A stretch of DNA of 64,000 bases from Streptomyces capillispiralis (GCF_007829875.1 NZ_VIWV01000001.1:3690501-3754500), one strand, 5' to 3'; shown: positions 44,197 through 52,335, counted from the stretch's first letter. Notes: generated from the sequence alone by a model not told the origin. Numbers and translations: made by a program.

Positions 44197-44241
44197 CTGG
44201 CACAACCGCCCCGCCACAACAGCAGCCCGCTCGGTATCCGG
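44197..44241 (-). pseudogene. Fragment of a second lasso cyclase 5' end
   Basis: 45 bases match 43405-43449, the N-terminal coding region of the cyclase, at 39 positions. The minus strand reads PDTERAAVVAGRLCQ where the intact gene reads PDTASAAVVARRLCQ. Similarity fades on both sides. Either a decayed copy from tandem duplication or the remains of another element. Confidence 0.65.
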
Positions 44242-44483
44242 GTTCGTAGGCCGGAAGTGCTTCCATCCCGAAGCGCCGCTTCGTGAGCATCACCGCCGGC
44301 GTCTGAGTGGGGCGAATGCCGGAACGCGCGATGCTCGCCGGCACGTCCTCTTCGCGAGCGCGGGCCTGCCCGCAGAAGCCATCTGAGGCAGGCAGCAGGC
44401 TCCCCAGTCGAACCCGCGTAGCACCTTGCGGGTGGTCCGCGTCCCGAGTGCGTGTCCAACTGCGTGACAACGCAGACGAACAG

Positions 44484-44513
44484 CGGTGGACAACCGTGGA
44501 CGCCTGTGGACCG
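44484..44513 (+). promoter_or_regulatory. Second cluster of GTGGA repeats at 10-bp spacing
   Basis: GGTGGACAAC, CGTGGACGCC and TGTGGACCGT follow each other head to tail, with GTGGA at 44486, 44496 and 44506. GGTGGACAA differs by one base from the Streptomyces DnaA box TGTGGACAA. Same 10-bp phasing as the cluster at 10929. Confidence 0.4.
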
Positions 44514-44566
44514 TTGCACCAGGTGAGAGCCAGGACAGCCCAAGGCAGCGCCCCCACACAAGTTGC

Positions 44567-44615
44567 TTCGGGACGAAGAGGTCGCCGGTTCGTATCCCGC
44601 AACCCCGACAGAGAA
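44567..44615 (+). repeat. Partial copy of the tRNA-Pro 3' half, probable right attachment site
   Basis: Starts with 18 identical bases (TTCGGGACGAAGAGGTCG) to the anticodon-loop/variable region of the tRNA at 40378 and continues through the T arm, acceptor end and CGACAGAGAA, 44 of 49 positions in total. Weaker similarity runs on into the terminator region. The left tRNA is intact, so this copy is the duplicated or displaced end expected at the far side of an integrated element. Mismatches show it is old or was derived from a different tRNA-Pro allele. Confidence 0.72.
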
Positions 44616-44623
44616 GTGCCAGG

Positions 44624-46087
44624 TCAGCCACCTGCCTCCTGTGGTGCGCGGAAGCCGCCGATGCGGGGTTCGAGTAGTTCGGCCAGTCGTAGGGGGGTGC
44701 GGTCCTCGTGCATGGGGCCGATGAGTTGCACTCCCACCGGGAGGCCCTCGGGTGACCGGCTCGCGGGTACGGCGGTGGCGGGTAGGCCGGGCATCGTGGC
44801 CAGGCCGGCCCAGACGAGCTGGTCGAAGTACGGATGGTCGGCGCCGTCGATGTCGATCCGGCGCTTCATCAGGTCGGGCGTGTGGTCGTGCGGGAAGGCG
44901 GGAGTGGGCGTGATGGGGCACACCACGGCGTCGAACTCGGTGAAGAACTGCCGCCAGCCGTGGCGGTGGAGCTCGCGGGAGTTGTTCAGCCCGATGAAGT
45001 CGCGGTGGCTGAGCACCATGCCGCGCAGCCGCGCCGCGTCGAGGCTTTCGTCGTCCGGGCTCAGTCCGGCGGCGCGGGCCTGCAGCTGCTCGTACGTCTC
45101 GATGGGGAAGCGGGCGACGGAGCCCGAGAAGAGGAACTTCGTGTAGAGCACGGCGGCCTCGGCCAAGTCGGGCAGCAGCGGGCTGTACCGCTCGACGCGG
45201 GCGCCGCCGTCGGCCAGCGCGTCGGCCACCCGGTGCACGCCCGCCCGTACGGCGGATCCGGTCGGGACGAGCGGGTGCTCGTCGAGGACCAGGACGCGGA
45301 AGTCGCGGAGCCGTTCGTGGCGCGCGGGCGGCAGTGTCAGGTGGTACGCCCTACCGTGCGTCAGCGGGTCGGGGCCGGCCATGACGTCGAGCAGGAGCGT
45401 GAGGTCGCGCGCGGTGCGAGCCATCGGGCCGACGACGGCGAAGTCCTGTTCCACCGGCAGGGCCGGCCCGGGCGGCACGACCATGCCGCGGCTCGCCGCA
45501 AGGCCGAGGGTCGGCTTGTGCGCGTAGATGCCGCAGAAGTGCGCGGGGGTGCGCAGGGAACCGGCGAGGTCGGAGCCGATGGAGAGGGCGCCGAAACCGG
45601 ACGCCAGGGCCGCCGCCGAGCCGCCGGAGGATCCGCCCGACGTACGGCGGTGGTCCCACGGGTTGTTGGTGGTGCCGTAGATGTCGTTGAAGGTCTGCAC
45701 GTCCTGCAGTCCCAGGGGGACGTTGGTCTTGCCGAGCACCACCGCGCCCGCGGCCCTGAGCCGCGACACCTGCACCGCGTCCTCGGCCGGCACGAAGTCC
45801 CGGTACGGCGGCATTCCCCAGGTCGTGGGGAGGCCCGCGATGTCGTACGACTCCTTGACGGTCACCGGGATGCCCAGCAGCGGCCGTTCCTCACCGCGGG
45901 CACGCGCCCGGTCGGCGCCGCGTGCGGCGGCCCGTGCGCGGTCGAAGTCCGGCACGCAGATCGCGTTGATCGCATCGTCGTGCCGTTCGATACGGGCGAT
46001 CGCCTCGTCGGTCAGCTCCTCCGAGGTCACTTCACCGGCACGCAGAGCAGCCGCTTGTTGTCCGGCCGTCGGGAGATTCCAGTCCAT
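44624..46087 (-). CDS. Amidase signature family hydrolase
   Basis: 487 residues. Catalytic Lys in IPVTVKESYD, cis-Ser in RRTSGGSSGGSAAALASG and nucleophile Ser in GSDLAGSLRTPAHFCG, so the Ser-cisSer-Lys triad is complete. Family members hydrolyse amides of varied substrates. No ribosome site precedes the ATG; the TACGGT hexamer upstream could allow a leaderless mRNA. Its end lies 8 bases from the partial tRNA repeat, so it is the first gene outside the island. Confidence 0.9.
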   Translation of the reverse strand: MDWNLPTAGQQAAALRAGEVTSEELTDEAIARIERHDDAINAICVPDFDRARAAARGADRARARGEERPLLGIPVTVKESYDIAGLPTTWGMPPYRDFVPAEDAVQVSRLRAAGAVVLGKTNVPLGLQDVQTFNDIYGTTNNPWDHRRTSGGSSGGSAAALASGFGALSIGSDLAGSLRTPAHFCGIYAHKPTLGLAASRGMVVPPGPALPVEQDFAVVGPMARTARDLTLLLDVMAGPDPLTHGRAYHLTLPPARHERLRDFRVLVLDEHPLVPTGSAVRAGVHRVADALADGGARVERYSPLLPDLAEAAVLYTKFLFSGSVARFPIETYEQLQARAAGLSPDDESLDAARLRGMVLSHRDFIGLNNSRELHRHGWRQFFTEFDAVVCPITPTPAFPHDHTPDLMKRRIDIDGADHPYFDQLVWAGLATMPGLPATAVPASRSPEGLPVGVQLIGPMHEDRTPLRLAELLEPRIGGFRAPQEAGG

Positions 46088-46245
46088 GAATGCGACCGTA
46101 TGGGCCGGTGGAGGAGGGCACGAAATGCCGGTGCGCACAATGGGGTTGGTGTCTCCGCCCCTGGTCAGTGGCGGGTTGGCGCTGGAGAGCAACCTTCGCG
46201 AGCCTGGGTGCGGGCGGTGGGTGGGAGTGCGCGGGGACACCGTGG

Positions 46246-46283
46246 GCTCCTTGCCCCCGCTCGGGGGAGTGGGGGCAAGGAGC
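46246..46283 (-). terminator. 13-bp hairpin after the CNNM operon
   Basis: GCTCCTTGCCCCC / GGGGGCAAGGAGC, a perfect stem, placed about 10 bases past the stop of the second CNNM-type gene. Confidence 0.8.
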
Positions 46284-46293
46284 GTGCTCGGGG

Positions 46294-47361
46294 CTAGGTC
46301 TGCGTCGGCGTCGACGTCGGTCGCGGGTGGGCCGGTGGGGTGCCGGGCTCCTGGGGGTGCAGGAGTCGGGCCAGCAGGTCGTCCAGTGTGACCATGCCGG
46401 TGAGCCGTCCGTTGTCGTCGCGTACGACGGCCAGGGTGGACCGGCGCTGGCGCAGTTGCTCGATGGCGTGGCTCACGGTGTCCCGTGCGGCCAGCTCCGG
46501 GACCGGGCGGGCGAGGTCCCGCGCGGTGGCGGTGCGGCCGCGGCCGCGGGCGATCAGGACGTCGCGTGCGTGCAGGGAGCCGACGACCCGCGCTCCGTCG
46601 CGTACCAGCAGCCGGCTCCGGTCGTGCTCGGCCGCGGTGGCGAGGACGGTGTCGAGGCCGGCCCCGGCCGGCACGGAGGTGATGTCGGCTTCCGGGATCT
46701 GGAGGTCGCCCACCGGGGTCTGGGGTTCGGTGAGCGAGTTGGTGATCAGTTCGGAGTCGTCCTTGCTGATCAGGCCGAGCCGCTCGGACTCCTCCACGAG
46801 GTGGGTGAGCTGTTCGCGGTTGTGGACCGAGGCCAGCTCGTCGCGCGGGGTGACGCGGCACAGCCGTACCAGGCCGTTGCTCACCTTGTTGAGTACGAGG
46901 ATCAGCGGACGGACCAGCTTGACCAGGCCGCGGAAGGGCGGGGAGAGCAGCATGGCGGAGCGTTCGGGGTGAGCGATGGCCCATGACTTGGGGGCCATCT
47001 CGCCGACCACCATGTGCAGGAACACCACCACGATCATGGCCACGGCGAACGCGATGCCGTAGCTGACGGCGCTGGGCAGGCCGAGCCGGTGCAGCAGCGG
47101 GTCGAGTTCGTGCGAGATCGCGGGCTTGGACACCGAGCCCAGGCCCAGGGTGCACACGGTGATGCCGAGTTGGGCGCCGGCCAGCATCAGTGACAGTTCG
47201 CGCATGCCGGCCAGCGCGGCGCCCGCTCCGCGCCGGCCTTCGGCCGCGGCCTTCTCCATGCGGTGCCGTTTGGCGGCGACCAACGCGAACTCGGCGGCGA
47301 CGAAGAACCCGCTGCCGATCAGCAGCAGCACGGTGACGAAGAGTGCCAGCGGGAAGCTCAT
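46294..47361 (-). CDS. CNNM/CBS-domain membrane protein (HlyC/CorC family), short paralogue
   Basis: 355 residues. N-terminal DUF21 (CNNM) domain with about four hydrophobic segments (LFVTVLLLIGSGFFVAAEFALVAAKRHRME) and the VVGEMAPKSWAI motif, then a CBS pair (RSRLLVRDGARVVGSLHARDVL and TLAVVRDDNGRLTGMVTLDDLLARLL). The C-terminal CorC_HlyC domain found in the larger paralogue is missing. The family moves Mg2+ or related ions. ATG overlaps the upstream gene's stop (4 bases). Confidence 0.9.
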   Translation of the reverse strand: MSFPLALFVTVLLLIGSGFFVAAEFALVAAKRHRMEKAAAEGRRGAGAALAGMRELSLMLAGAQLGITVCTLGLGSVSKPAISHELDPLLHRLGLPSAVSYGIAFAVAMIVVVFLHMVVGEMAPKSWAIAHPERSAMLLSPPFRGLVKLVRPLILVLNKVSNGLVRLCRVTPRDELASVHNREQLTHLVEESERLGLISKDDSELITNSLTEPQTPVGDLQIPEADITSVPAGAGLDTVLATAAEHDRSRLLVRDGARVVGSLHARDVLIARGRGRTATARDLARPVPELAARDTVSHAIEQLRQRRSTLAVVRDDNGRLTGMVTLDDLLARLLHPQEPGTPPAHPRPTSTPTQT

Positions 47362-48719
47362 GCCAGGTCCTCCTCACCGGCCGTGACGGCGGTGGTGCCG
47401 GGCGCGGGCACCCGTTCCAGGCGGACGCGCTCGGGTACGTGCCGGTCGAGGGTCCGTACGTCGATCGCGACGCCGCCCCCGTCGGACAGCGTGACCGTGA
47501 GCCGGTCCCCGACGGTCGGGAAGCGGCCGAGCCGGTCGACGATCAGGCCGGCCACGGTGTCGTAGTCCTCCTCCTCGGGCAGCTCGATGCCGGTGGCCTC
47601 GGCCACCTCGTCCAGCCGGCGGCCGGCGTCCACCAGCCAGCCCCGCCCGTCCGGGAGCGCCACCTCGGTGACGGTGTCCGACTCGTCGGCGATGTCGCCG
47701 ACCAGTTCCTCGGCGATGTCCTCGTAGGTGACGAGGCCGGCCACGCCGCCGTGCTCGTCGAGGACCACGGCGAACTCGTCGCCGCAGGTCCGCATCTGCT
47801 CGACCGCGTCGGGCAGGGGCAGGGTGTCGGGCAGCAGCAGCGGGCGCCGGGCCAGCGCGCCCGCGGTCGTCATGGTCATGCGGTCGGCGGGCAGCCGCAT
47901 CAGCTCCCGTACGCCGAGGACACCGGTGATGTCGTCGGGGTGGTCGCCGAGGACCGGGTAGTTGGAGTGGCCGTGCTCGCCGATGAGGTCGATCGCCTCG
48001 GCGGCGGTGGCGTCCTTGCGGACGAAGACGGAGTCCGCGCGGGGGACCATCACCTCGTCCAGCGTGCGGTCGGAGAACTCCAGGGCGTGGTCGAGCAGCT
48101 CCGCGGTGCCCTTGGGCAGCTGGCCCTGTTCGTGGGACTCGCCGATCAGGTGGCCCAGCTCCTCCAGCGTGGCGCCGTGGTGCAGCTCCTCGACCGGCTC
48201 GATGCCGGCCTTGTGCAGCAGCCTGTTCGCCGCCCCGTCGAAGACGCGCACGACGGGGCCGACGATCTTCAGGTACGCCAGCGTGGACCCGGACAGCGAC
48301 TTCGCCAGCCGCTCGGGGACGGCCAGGGCGAGGTTCTTCGGGGCCAGCTCGCCCAGCACCATCTGCACGAGCGTGGCGCCCACGAAGGCGAGCACGACGG
48401 AGATGCCGCTGACGGCGGCGTCGGGGACACCGAGGCCGGACAGTACGGGCTTCAGCAGCGCGGACACCGACGGCTCCGCGATGAAGCCGACGACCAGGCC
48501 GGTCACCGTGATGCCGAGCTGGGCGCCGGACAGCATGAAGGACAGCCGCTCCAGCACCTTCAGGGCTCGGGCGGCCCGCCTGTCCCCGGCCTCGGCCTCA
48601 CGGGCGAGGGCGAGCCGGTCGGCGGAGACGTAGGCGAATTCCTGGGCGACGAAATAGCCGGTCCCGGCGGTCAGGACGAGCACGGCCAGCAGGCCGAGCC
48701 AGGCTTCCACGGCACTCAT
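47358..48719 (-). CDS. CNNM/CBS-domain membrane protein with CorC domain, long paralogue
   Basis: 453 residues. DUF21 membrane domain (AVLVLTAGTGYFVAQEFAYVSADRLAL, VLGELAPKNLALA), CBS pair (DEVMVPRADSVFVRKDATAAEA and EFAVVLDEHGGVAGLVTYEDIAEELVGDI) and a complete CorC_HlyC domain at the end (EVALPDGRGWLVDAGRRLDEV). First of a two-gene operon. A 12-bp stem that covers its ribosome site lies just upstream (48725-48770) and a CTAC-N7-GTAG element 240 bases upstream. Confidence 0.92.
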   Translation of the reverse strand: MSAVEAWLGLLAVLVLTAGTGYFVAQEFAYVSADRLALAREAEAGDRRAARALKVLERLSFMLSGAQLGITVTGLVVGFIAEPSVSALLKPVLSGLGVPDAAVSGISVVLAFVGATLVQMVLGELAPKNLALAVPERLAKSLSGSTLAYLKIVGPVVRVFDGAANRLLHKAGIEPVEELHHGATLEELGHLIGESHEQGQLPKGTAELLDHALEFSDRTLDEVMVPRADSVFVRKDATAAEAIDLIGEHGHSNYPVLGDHPDDITGVLGVRELMRLPADRMTMTTAGALARRPLLLPDTLPLPDAVEQMRTCGDEFAVVLDEHGGVAGLVTYEDIAEELVGDIADESDTVTEVALPDGRGWLVDAGRRLDEVAEATGIELPEEEDYDTVAGLIVDRLGRFPTVGDRLTVTLSDGGGVAIDVRTLDRHVPERVRLERVPAPGTTAVTAGEEDLA

Positions 48720-48724
48720 CGAAC

Positions 48725-48770
48725 ACCATCCCGCCGCGTGCCGTGCTCAGGGAAGAGCCGGCGGGATGGT
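48725..48770 (-). promoter_or_regulatory. Leader hairpin covering the ribosome site of the CNNM operon
   Basis: On the transcript ACCATCCCGCCG pairs perfectly with CGGCGGGATGGT across a 22-base loop. The right arm contains the GGGATGG that should bind the ribosome, 5-6 bases before the ATG. The stem would hide it, so translation likely depends on unfolding by heat, an ion, a protein or the upstream leader. Confidence 0.6.
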
Positions 48771-48957
48771 CGGGGACTGTGCCCCGAGGGGTCCGTCGAT
48801 CTGGCGGACAACGGGTGGCTCCTTTTCTGGACGTTTAGGGCGACAACGATTGTGGCCGAAACCGTGTTCCCGCTCGTGCTCGTCGGCGCGCCGTCGCGGC
48901 TTGCCGTTGTGGCTTTACCTCACGGGGCGGGCGCGAGGGAACGGGACAATCATCGTG

Positions 48958-48978
48958 CCTCTACATTCACTGTAGAGG
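48958..48978. promoter_or_regulatory. CTAC-N7-GTAG inverted repeat, CNNM/spoM region
   Basis: CCTCTACA-TTCAC-TGTAGAGG, a perfect 8-bp inverted repeat between the divergent CNNM operon and spoM gene. One of four related elements in this window (see 49155, 50384, 52605). Confidence 0.7.
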
Positions 48979-49010
48979 AGTGGCGGGGGGTGTGTCCGGC
49001 ACCCACCGTC

Positions 49011-49050
49011 CGGCGGACGCCCGGCGGACGCCCGGCGGACGCCCGGCGGG
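49011..49050. repeat. 11-bp tandem repeat
   Basis: GGCGGACGCCC repeated about three and a half times, in the untranslated region between CNNM and spoM. The rest of 48771-49218 has no gene. Confidence 0.75.
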
Positions 49051-49154
49051 CCCTCCCTCGGGCGTGGGGTCCGCCGCCCGCGCGACGGTTCGCTTTCGGC
49101 CGTTCCCCCGCACACCCCCGCGGAGCGCGCCCTCCACCCCTGCGGCCGCCCTAT

Positions 49155-49176
49155 GCTTCTACGTGCTTGTAGAAGC
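49155..49176. promoter_or_regulatory. CTAC-N6-GTAG inverted repeat before spoM
   Basis: GCTTCTAC-GTGCTT-GTAGAAGC, an 8-bp perfect inverted repeat ending 42 bases before the spoM start, where it would overlap the promoter. Confidence 0.72.
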
Positions 49177-49218
49177 ACGTATCGGAATCACCGCGCACGC
49201 TAAGGAGTGGACGCCACG

Positions 49219-50238
49219 ATGGTGTTCAAACGACTGCTCGGATCGCTCGGTGTCGGCGGCCCCACGGTCGACACGGTCCTCGACCCGGGTGCCGCCCGCC
49301 CCGGTGGCACCCTGACCGGGCAGGTCCACCTCAAGGGCGGCAACGCCGACTTCGACATCGACCACATCGCCCTGGAGCTGGTGGCCCGGGTCGAGGTCGA
49401 GCACGAGGAGGGGGAGAGCGAGGGGGTCGCCGCGTTCGAGCGGTTCACCGTCGGCGGGGGCTTCCGGCTCGCCGAGGGCGAGGAGCGCTCCGTACCGTTC
49501 AGCGTGACCCTGCCCTGGGAGACGCCCGTCACCGAGCTGTACGGACAGGACCTGGGCATCGTCCTCGGCGTGCGGACCGAGCTTGCCGTGGCCGGGGCCA
49601 AGGACAAGGGCGACCTGGACCGGCTGGCCGTCGCCCCGCTGCCCGTCCAGGAGGCGGTCCTCGAGGCGCTCGGGCAGCTCGGCCACGGCTTCAAGTCCGC
49701 GGACCTGGAGTACGGGCGCATCGGCGGCACCGGCCAGCAGCTGCCGTTCTACCAGGAGATCGAGCTGGTCCCGGCCCCGCAGTACGCGCACCTGGTCAAC
49801 GAGATCGAGCTGACCTTCCTCGCCCACCCCGGCGGCATGGACGTCGTCCTGGAAGCCGACCGGCGCGGTGGCCCGTTCTCCGCCGGCCACGACGCGCTCA
49901 CCCTCTTCACCGTGGGCCACCACGACGTCCGCGACTGGAACACCGAGGTCGACGGCTGGATCCGCCGGCTGGTCGAGCACCGGGCGTCGTACGGCTCCCC
50001 CGCCCCGTACGGGCACGACGGTCACCCGGGGCACGGGCACGGGCACGGCGATCACCACCACGGAGATCACCACCACGGCGATCAGCATCACGACGGCCAC
50101 CGCTCCGGCCCGGGCATGGGCACCGTCGTCGCCGCGGGCGCGGCCGGGCTCGCGGTCGGGGTCGTCGGCGGCATGGTCGCGGCCGAAGTGGTCGACGAGG
50201 TCGGGGACTTCTTCGAAGGGGAGGAAGAGGAGGGCTGA
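49219..50238 (+). CDS. SpoM (Spo0M) family arrestin-like protein with His-rich linker
   Basis: 339 residues from ATG 49219 (AAGGAG upstream; GTG 49207 is too close to it). N-terminal Spo0M arrestin-like beta fold (MVFKRLLGSLGVGGPTVDTVLDPGAARPGG, FDIDHIALELVARVEV). A linker at about residues 267-298 is dominated by His, Asp and Gly (HGDHHHGDHHHGDQHHDGH), then a hydrophobic Gly-rich helix and an acidic end (FFEGEEEEG). The His run suggests metal binding. Spo0M modulates sporulation in Bacillus; in Streptomyces the role is unknown. Confidence 0.87.
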   Translation: MVFKRLLGSLGVGGPTVDTVLDPGAARPGGTLTGQVHLKGGNADFDIDHIALELVARVEVEHEEGESEGVAAFERFTVGGGFRLAEGEERSVPFSVTLPWETPVTELYGQDLGIVLGVRTELAVAGAKDKGDLDRLAVAPLPVQEAVLEALGQLGHGFKSADLEYGRIGGTGQQLPFYQEIELVPAPQYAHLVNEIELTFLAHPGGMDVVLEADRRGGPFSAGHDALTLFTVGHHDVRDWNTEVDGWIRRLVEHRASYGSPAPYGHDGHPGHGHGHGDHHHGDHHHGDQHHDGHRSGPGMGTVVAAGAAGLAVGVVGGMVAAEVVDEVGDFFEGEEEEG

Positions 50239-50383
50239 CGGGGCGGCCGGCTCACGGGTCGGCCGGCTCACGGGGCAGCGAACGGGCGGGTCGGTGAGCG
50301 GGCGGATCGGTGAGCGGGCGGGTCGGCCCGGACGTCGGGGTCCGTTTTCCGTGCGTCATCGGGCTCTCCGGGCCACCCCCTCA

Positions 50384-50405
50384 ACTTCTACATTAGTGTA
50401 GAAGT
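50384..50405. promoter_or_regulatory. CTAC-N6-GTAG inverted repeat before terB
   Basis: ACTTCTACA-TTAG-TGTAGAAGT, a perfect 9-bp inverted repeat 62 bases before the terB start. Confidence 0.75.
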
Positions 50406-50467
50406 GACTGGGCTCCGGCTGCCGCACCGAGGCGGCCGGAGTCCGCAACCGACCGTATGGAGCTCTC

Positions 50468-50923
50468 ATGGCCCTGTGGGACCGCATCAAGGACTCCGCC
50501 ACGCAGATGCAGACGCAGCTCGTGGCGAAGCGGAACGACCTCAAGAGCGGCGCCTTCCGCGACGCCGGCATGGCGATGTGCGCGCTGGTCGCGGCAGCCG
50601 ACGGCACCATCGACCCGCCCGAGCGGCGCCGCGTGGCGCAGCTGATCGCCACCAACGAGGTGTTGCAGAACTTCGACGCCATGGATCTGCAGCGCCGGTT
50701 CGAGGACAACCTCGACAAGCTCACGGCCGACTTCGATTTCGGCAAGGTGAGCGTGCTCCAGGAGATCGCCAAGGCGAAGAAGAAGCCCGCCGAGGCGCGG
50801 GCCGTCATCCAGATCGGCATCGTGATCGGCGGTGCGGACGGCGACTTCGACGCGACCGAGCAGGCCGTCGTCCGCGAGGCGTGCTTCGCGCTGGGCCTGC
50901 CGCCGCACGAGTTCGACCTCTGA
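50468..50923 (+). CDS. TerB-family tellurite resistance protein
   Basis: 151 residues. Two helical halves each with an acidic metal-binding motif: AADGTIDPPERRRV and GADGDFDATEQAVV. This is the TerB fold, which binds divalent metals and works with TerD proteins in stress-resistance systems. Single gene, ribosome site GGAGCTC. Preceded by one of the four CTAC-N6-GTAG elements. Confidence 0.92.
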   Translation: MALWDRIKDSATQMQTQLVAKRNDLKSGAFRDAGMAMCALVAAADGTIDPPERRRVAQLIATNEVLQNFDAMDLQRRFEDNLDKLTADFDFGKVSVLQEIAKAKKKPAEARAVIQIGIVIGGADGDFDATEQAVVREACFALGLPPHEFDL

Positions 50924-51006
50924 CGACCGCCCTTCCGGCGCGGAGCGCCCCGCCCCGCAAGGCCCCCGCGAGGCCCCCCGCGAGGCCGTGGGCGGGCGCT
51001 CCGGGC

Positions 51007-51939
51007 TCAGAGGGGGGTGGCCGCGCGCAGGATGAGGACCATCGTCACCGCCGAGTTCGCGGACGACATCGCCGATACGGCCGTCCCCGCGGCCGCGCCC
51101 CACGCCGCCAGCCCCACCGCGGTGAACACCGACGGCCAACTGCGCACCGCGGGCGCCGGGCCGAGCAGGGCCGCCACACGGCGCGGCACCGGTCCCGGGG
51201 CCGCGAAGCCCGCGAGCGTGGCGGCGGGCGTCCCCCGGGACACCAGGGCCGCCTTGCCGATGGCGCGGGCCACGGTCCGACGGCTGCCGACCGCCTGGGC
51301 CGCCTCCTCGTCCGCCCACCGTTCCGCCGTGTACGCCACCGCCGTGCGCAGCGGACGCAGGAACGGGTTGGCGCGCGCGGCCAGCTGGACGGCCAGCAGG
51401 AAACGGTGGTGCCGTGCCGCCAGGTGGGCCCGTTCGTGGGCGAACAGGGCGCGCCGCTCGGCGGGTTCGAGGCAGTCCAGCAGGGCGGTGGTCACCACCA
51501 CGCGGTCCCGGCGTCCTCCGGGCAGCACGTACGCGTACGCGATGTCGTCCGGCAGGACGGCGACCTCGGTGTCCGGCAGCCCGGCCAGCGCCCGGTGGGC
51601 CCGGCGCCGCACGCGGCCGTGCCGCCACAGCAGCCGGCCGCACGCCACCACGACCGCGCACAGCGCGGGGATGGCCACCCTGCCGGCGATCTCGTCGTAC
51701 GGCACCGCCTCGCGCACCTCGGGGTCCGACCAGCCGTCGGGCAGCGGGTTGCCGGGCAGCTGGGCGGTGCCCACCACCATCAGCAGGCCCAGGCACACCG
51801 AACTGCACACCGCCATCACCGCGGCGACCCCGGTCAGCAGCCTGGTCGCGGTACGCGGATGGAGCCGCTGCTCGGCCAGGCGCGCGATCGGCCAGGCGCT
51901 CAGCGGCAGGACCAGCGGCAGAAAGACGAAGACCCCCAT
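51007..51939 (-). CDS. M56 family (BlaR1-like) membrane metallopeptidase
   Basis: 310 residues, four to five membrane segments, and the zinc motif FAHERAHLAARHH (HExxH) on the cytoplasmic side. No C-terminal penicillin-sensor domain. Second gene of an operon with the BlaI-like repressor (6-base gap), the usual arrangement in which the peptidase cleaves or inactivates the repressor on a signal. Confidence 0.88.
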   Translation of the reverse strand: MGVFVFLPLVLPLSAWPIARLAEQRLHPRTATRLLTGVAAVMAVCSSVCLGLLMVVGTAQLPGNPLPDGWSDPEVREAVPYDEIAGRVAIPALCAVVVACGRLLWRHGRVRRRAHRALAGLPDTEVAVLPDDIAYAYVLPGGRRDRVVVTTALLDCLEPAERRALFAHERAHLAARHHRFLLAVQLAARANPFLRPLRTAVAYTAERWADEEAAQAVGSRRTVARAIGKAALVSRGTPAATLAGFAAPGPVPRRVAALLGPAPAVRSWPSVFTAVGLAAWGAAAGTAVSAMSSANSAVTMVLILRAATPL

Positions 51940-51945
51940 GAGGCT

Positions 51946-52335
51946 TCAGTCTTCCCCTTCGCCGCGCGGCCGGCCCAGCAGGTCGCGGAGCAGCCGCTCG
52001 TCGTCCGGGCCGAGGCTGGTGACGAAGCTGGCCAGCACGGCCTCCCGGTCGTTCTCGGCGTCCAGTACCTTGCGCATCTTGTGCGCGGCCAGTCCCGCCT
52101 GGTCGGAGGCGGGCGTCCAGACGAAGGACCGGCCCGCCCGCTCCCGCGTCACCGCTCCCTTGGAGAGCAGCCGGGTCAGGATCGTGATGACGGTCGTGTA
52201 GGCGAGGTCGCCGCCGAGGCGCTCCTGCACCCAGCCGACCGTCGCCGGGCCGTCCGCCTCGCACAGCGCCGACAAGACGAGCGCCTCCAGCTCCCCCTGC
52301 CCCCGCCGCCGGGGACGCTGCCGGTGATCCGTCAC
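51946..52335 (-). CDS. BlaI/MecI/CopY family repressor
   Basis: 129 residues from GTG 52335, chosen for AAGGAGG six bases before it. Winged helix (QGELEALVLSALCEADGPATVGWVQERLGGDLAYTTVITILTRLLSKGAV) with the typical dimerisation helix (ENDREAVLASFVTSLGPDDERLLRDLLG). Together with the M56 peptidase this forms a signal-responsive repressor pair. It is the only repressor in the ter region and so a candidate for binding the CTAC-N6-GTAG elements. No such element is visible before its own gene. Confidence 0.92.
   Translation of the reverse strand: MTDHRQRPRRRGQGELEALVLSALCEADGPATVGWVQERLGGDLAYTTVITILTRLLSKGAVTRERAGRSFVWTPASDQAGLAAHKMRKVLDAENDREAVLASFVTSLGPDDERLLRDLLGRPRGEGED

Larger units (their letters stand above)
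43707..44566. other. 860-base region upstream of the lasso precursor, no intact gene
   Basis: Contains the lasso promoter (a TTATCC hexamer about 95 bases before the precursor start is one option), a fragment of cyclase-like sequence (44197-44241), three GTGGA repeats (44484-44513) and remnants up to the partial tRNA. Minus-strand readings of 60-170 residues exist but change frame and have no ribosome sites, so I treat this as decayed DNA of the island. Confidence 0.5.

Noticed and set aside
43155..44249. Plus-strand ORF opposite the lasso precursor
   Set aside because: Pro/Thr/His-rich shadow frame; the precursor and cyclase on the other strand are clear.
44081..44602. Minus-strand ORF across the island border
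   Set aside because: Covers the partial tRNA and a cyclase fragment in changing frames; no coherent protein.
48720..49206. Manganese (yybP-ykoY) or Mg2+ (M-box) riboswitch before the CNNM operon
   Set aside because: I could not find the conserved core of either class; only a simple stem is seen.
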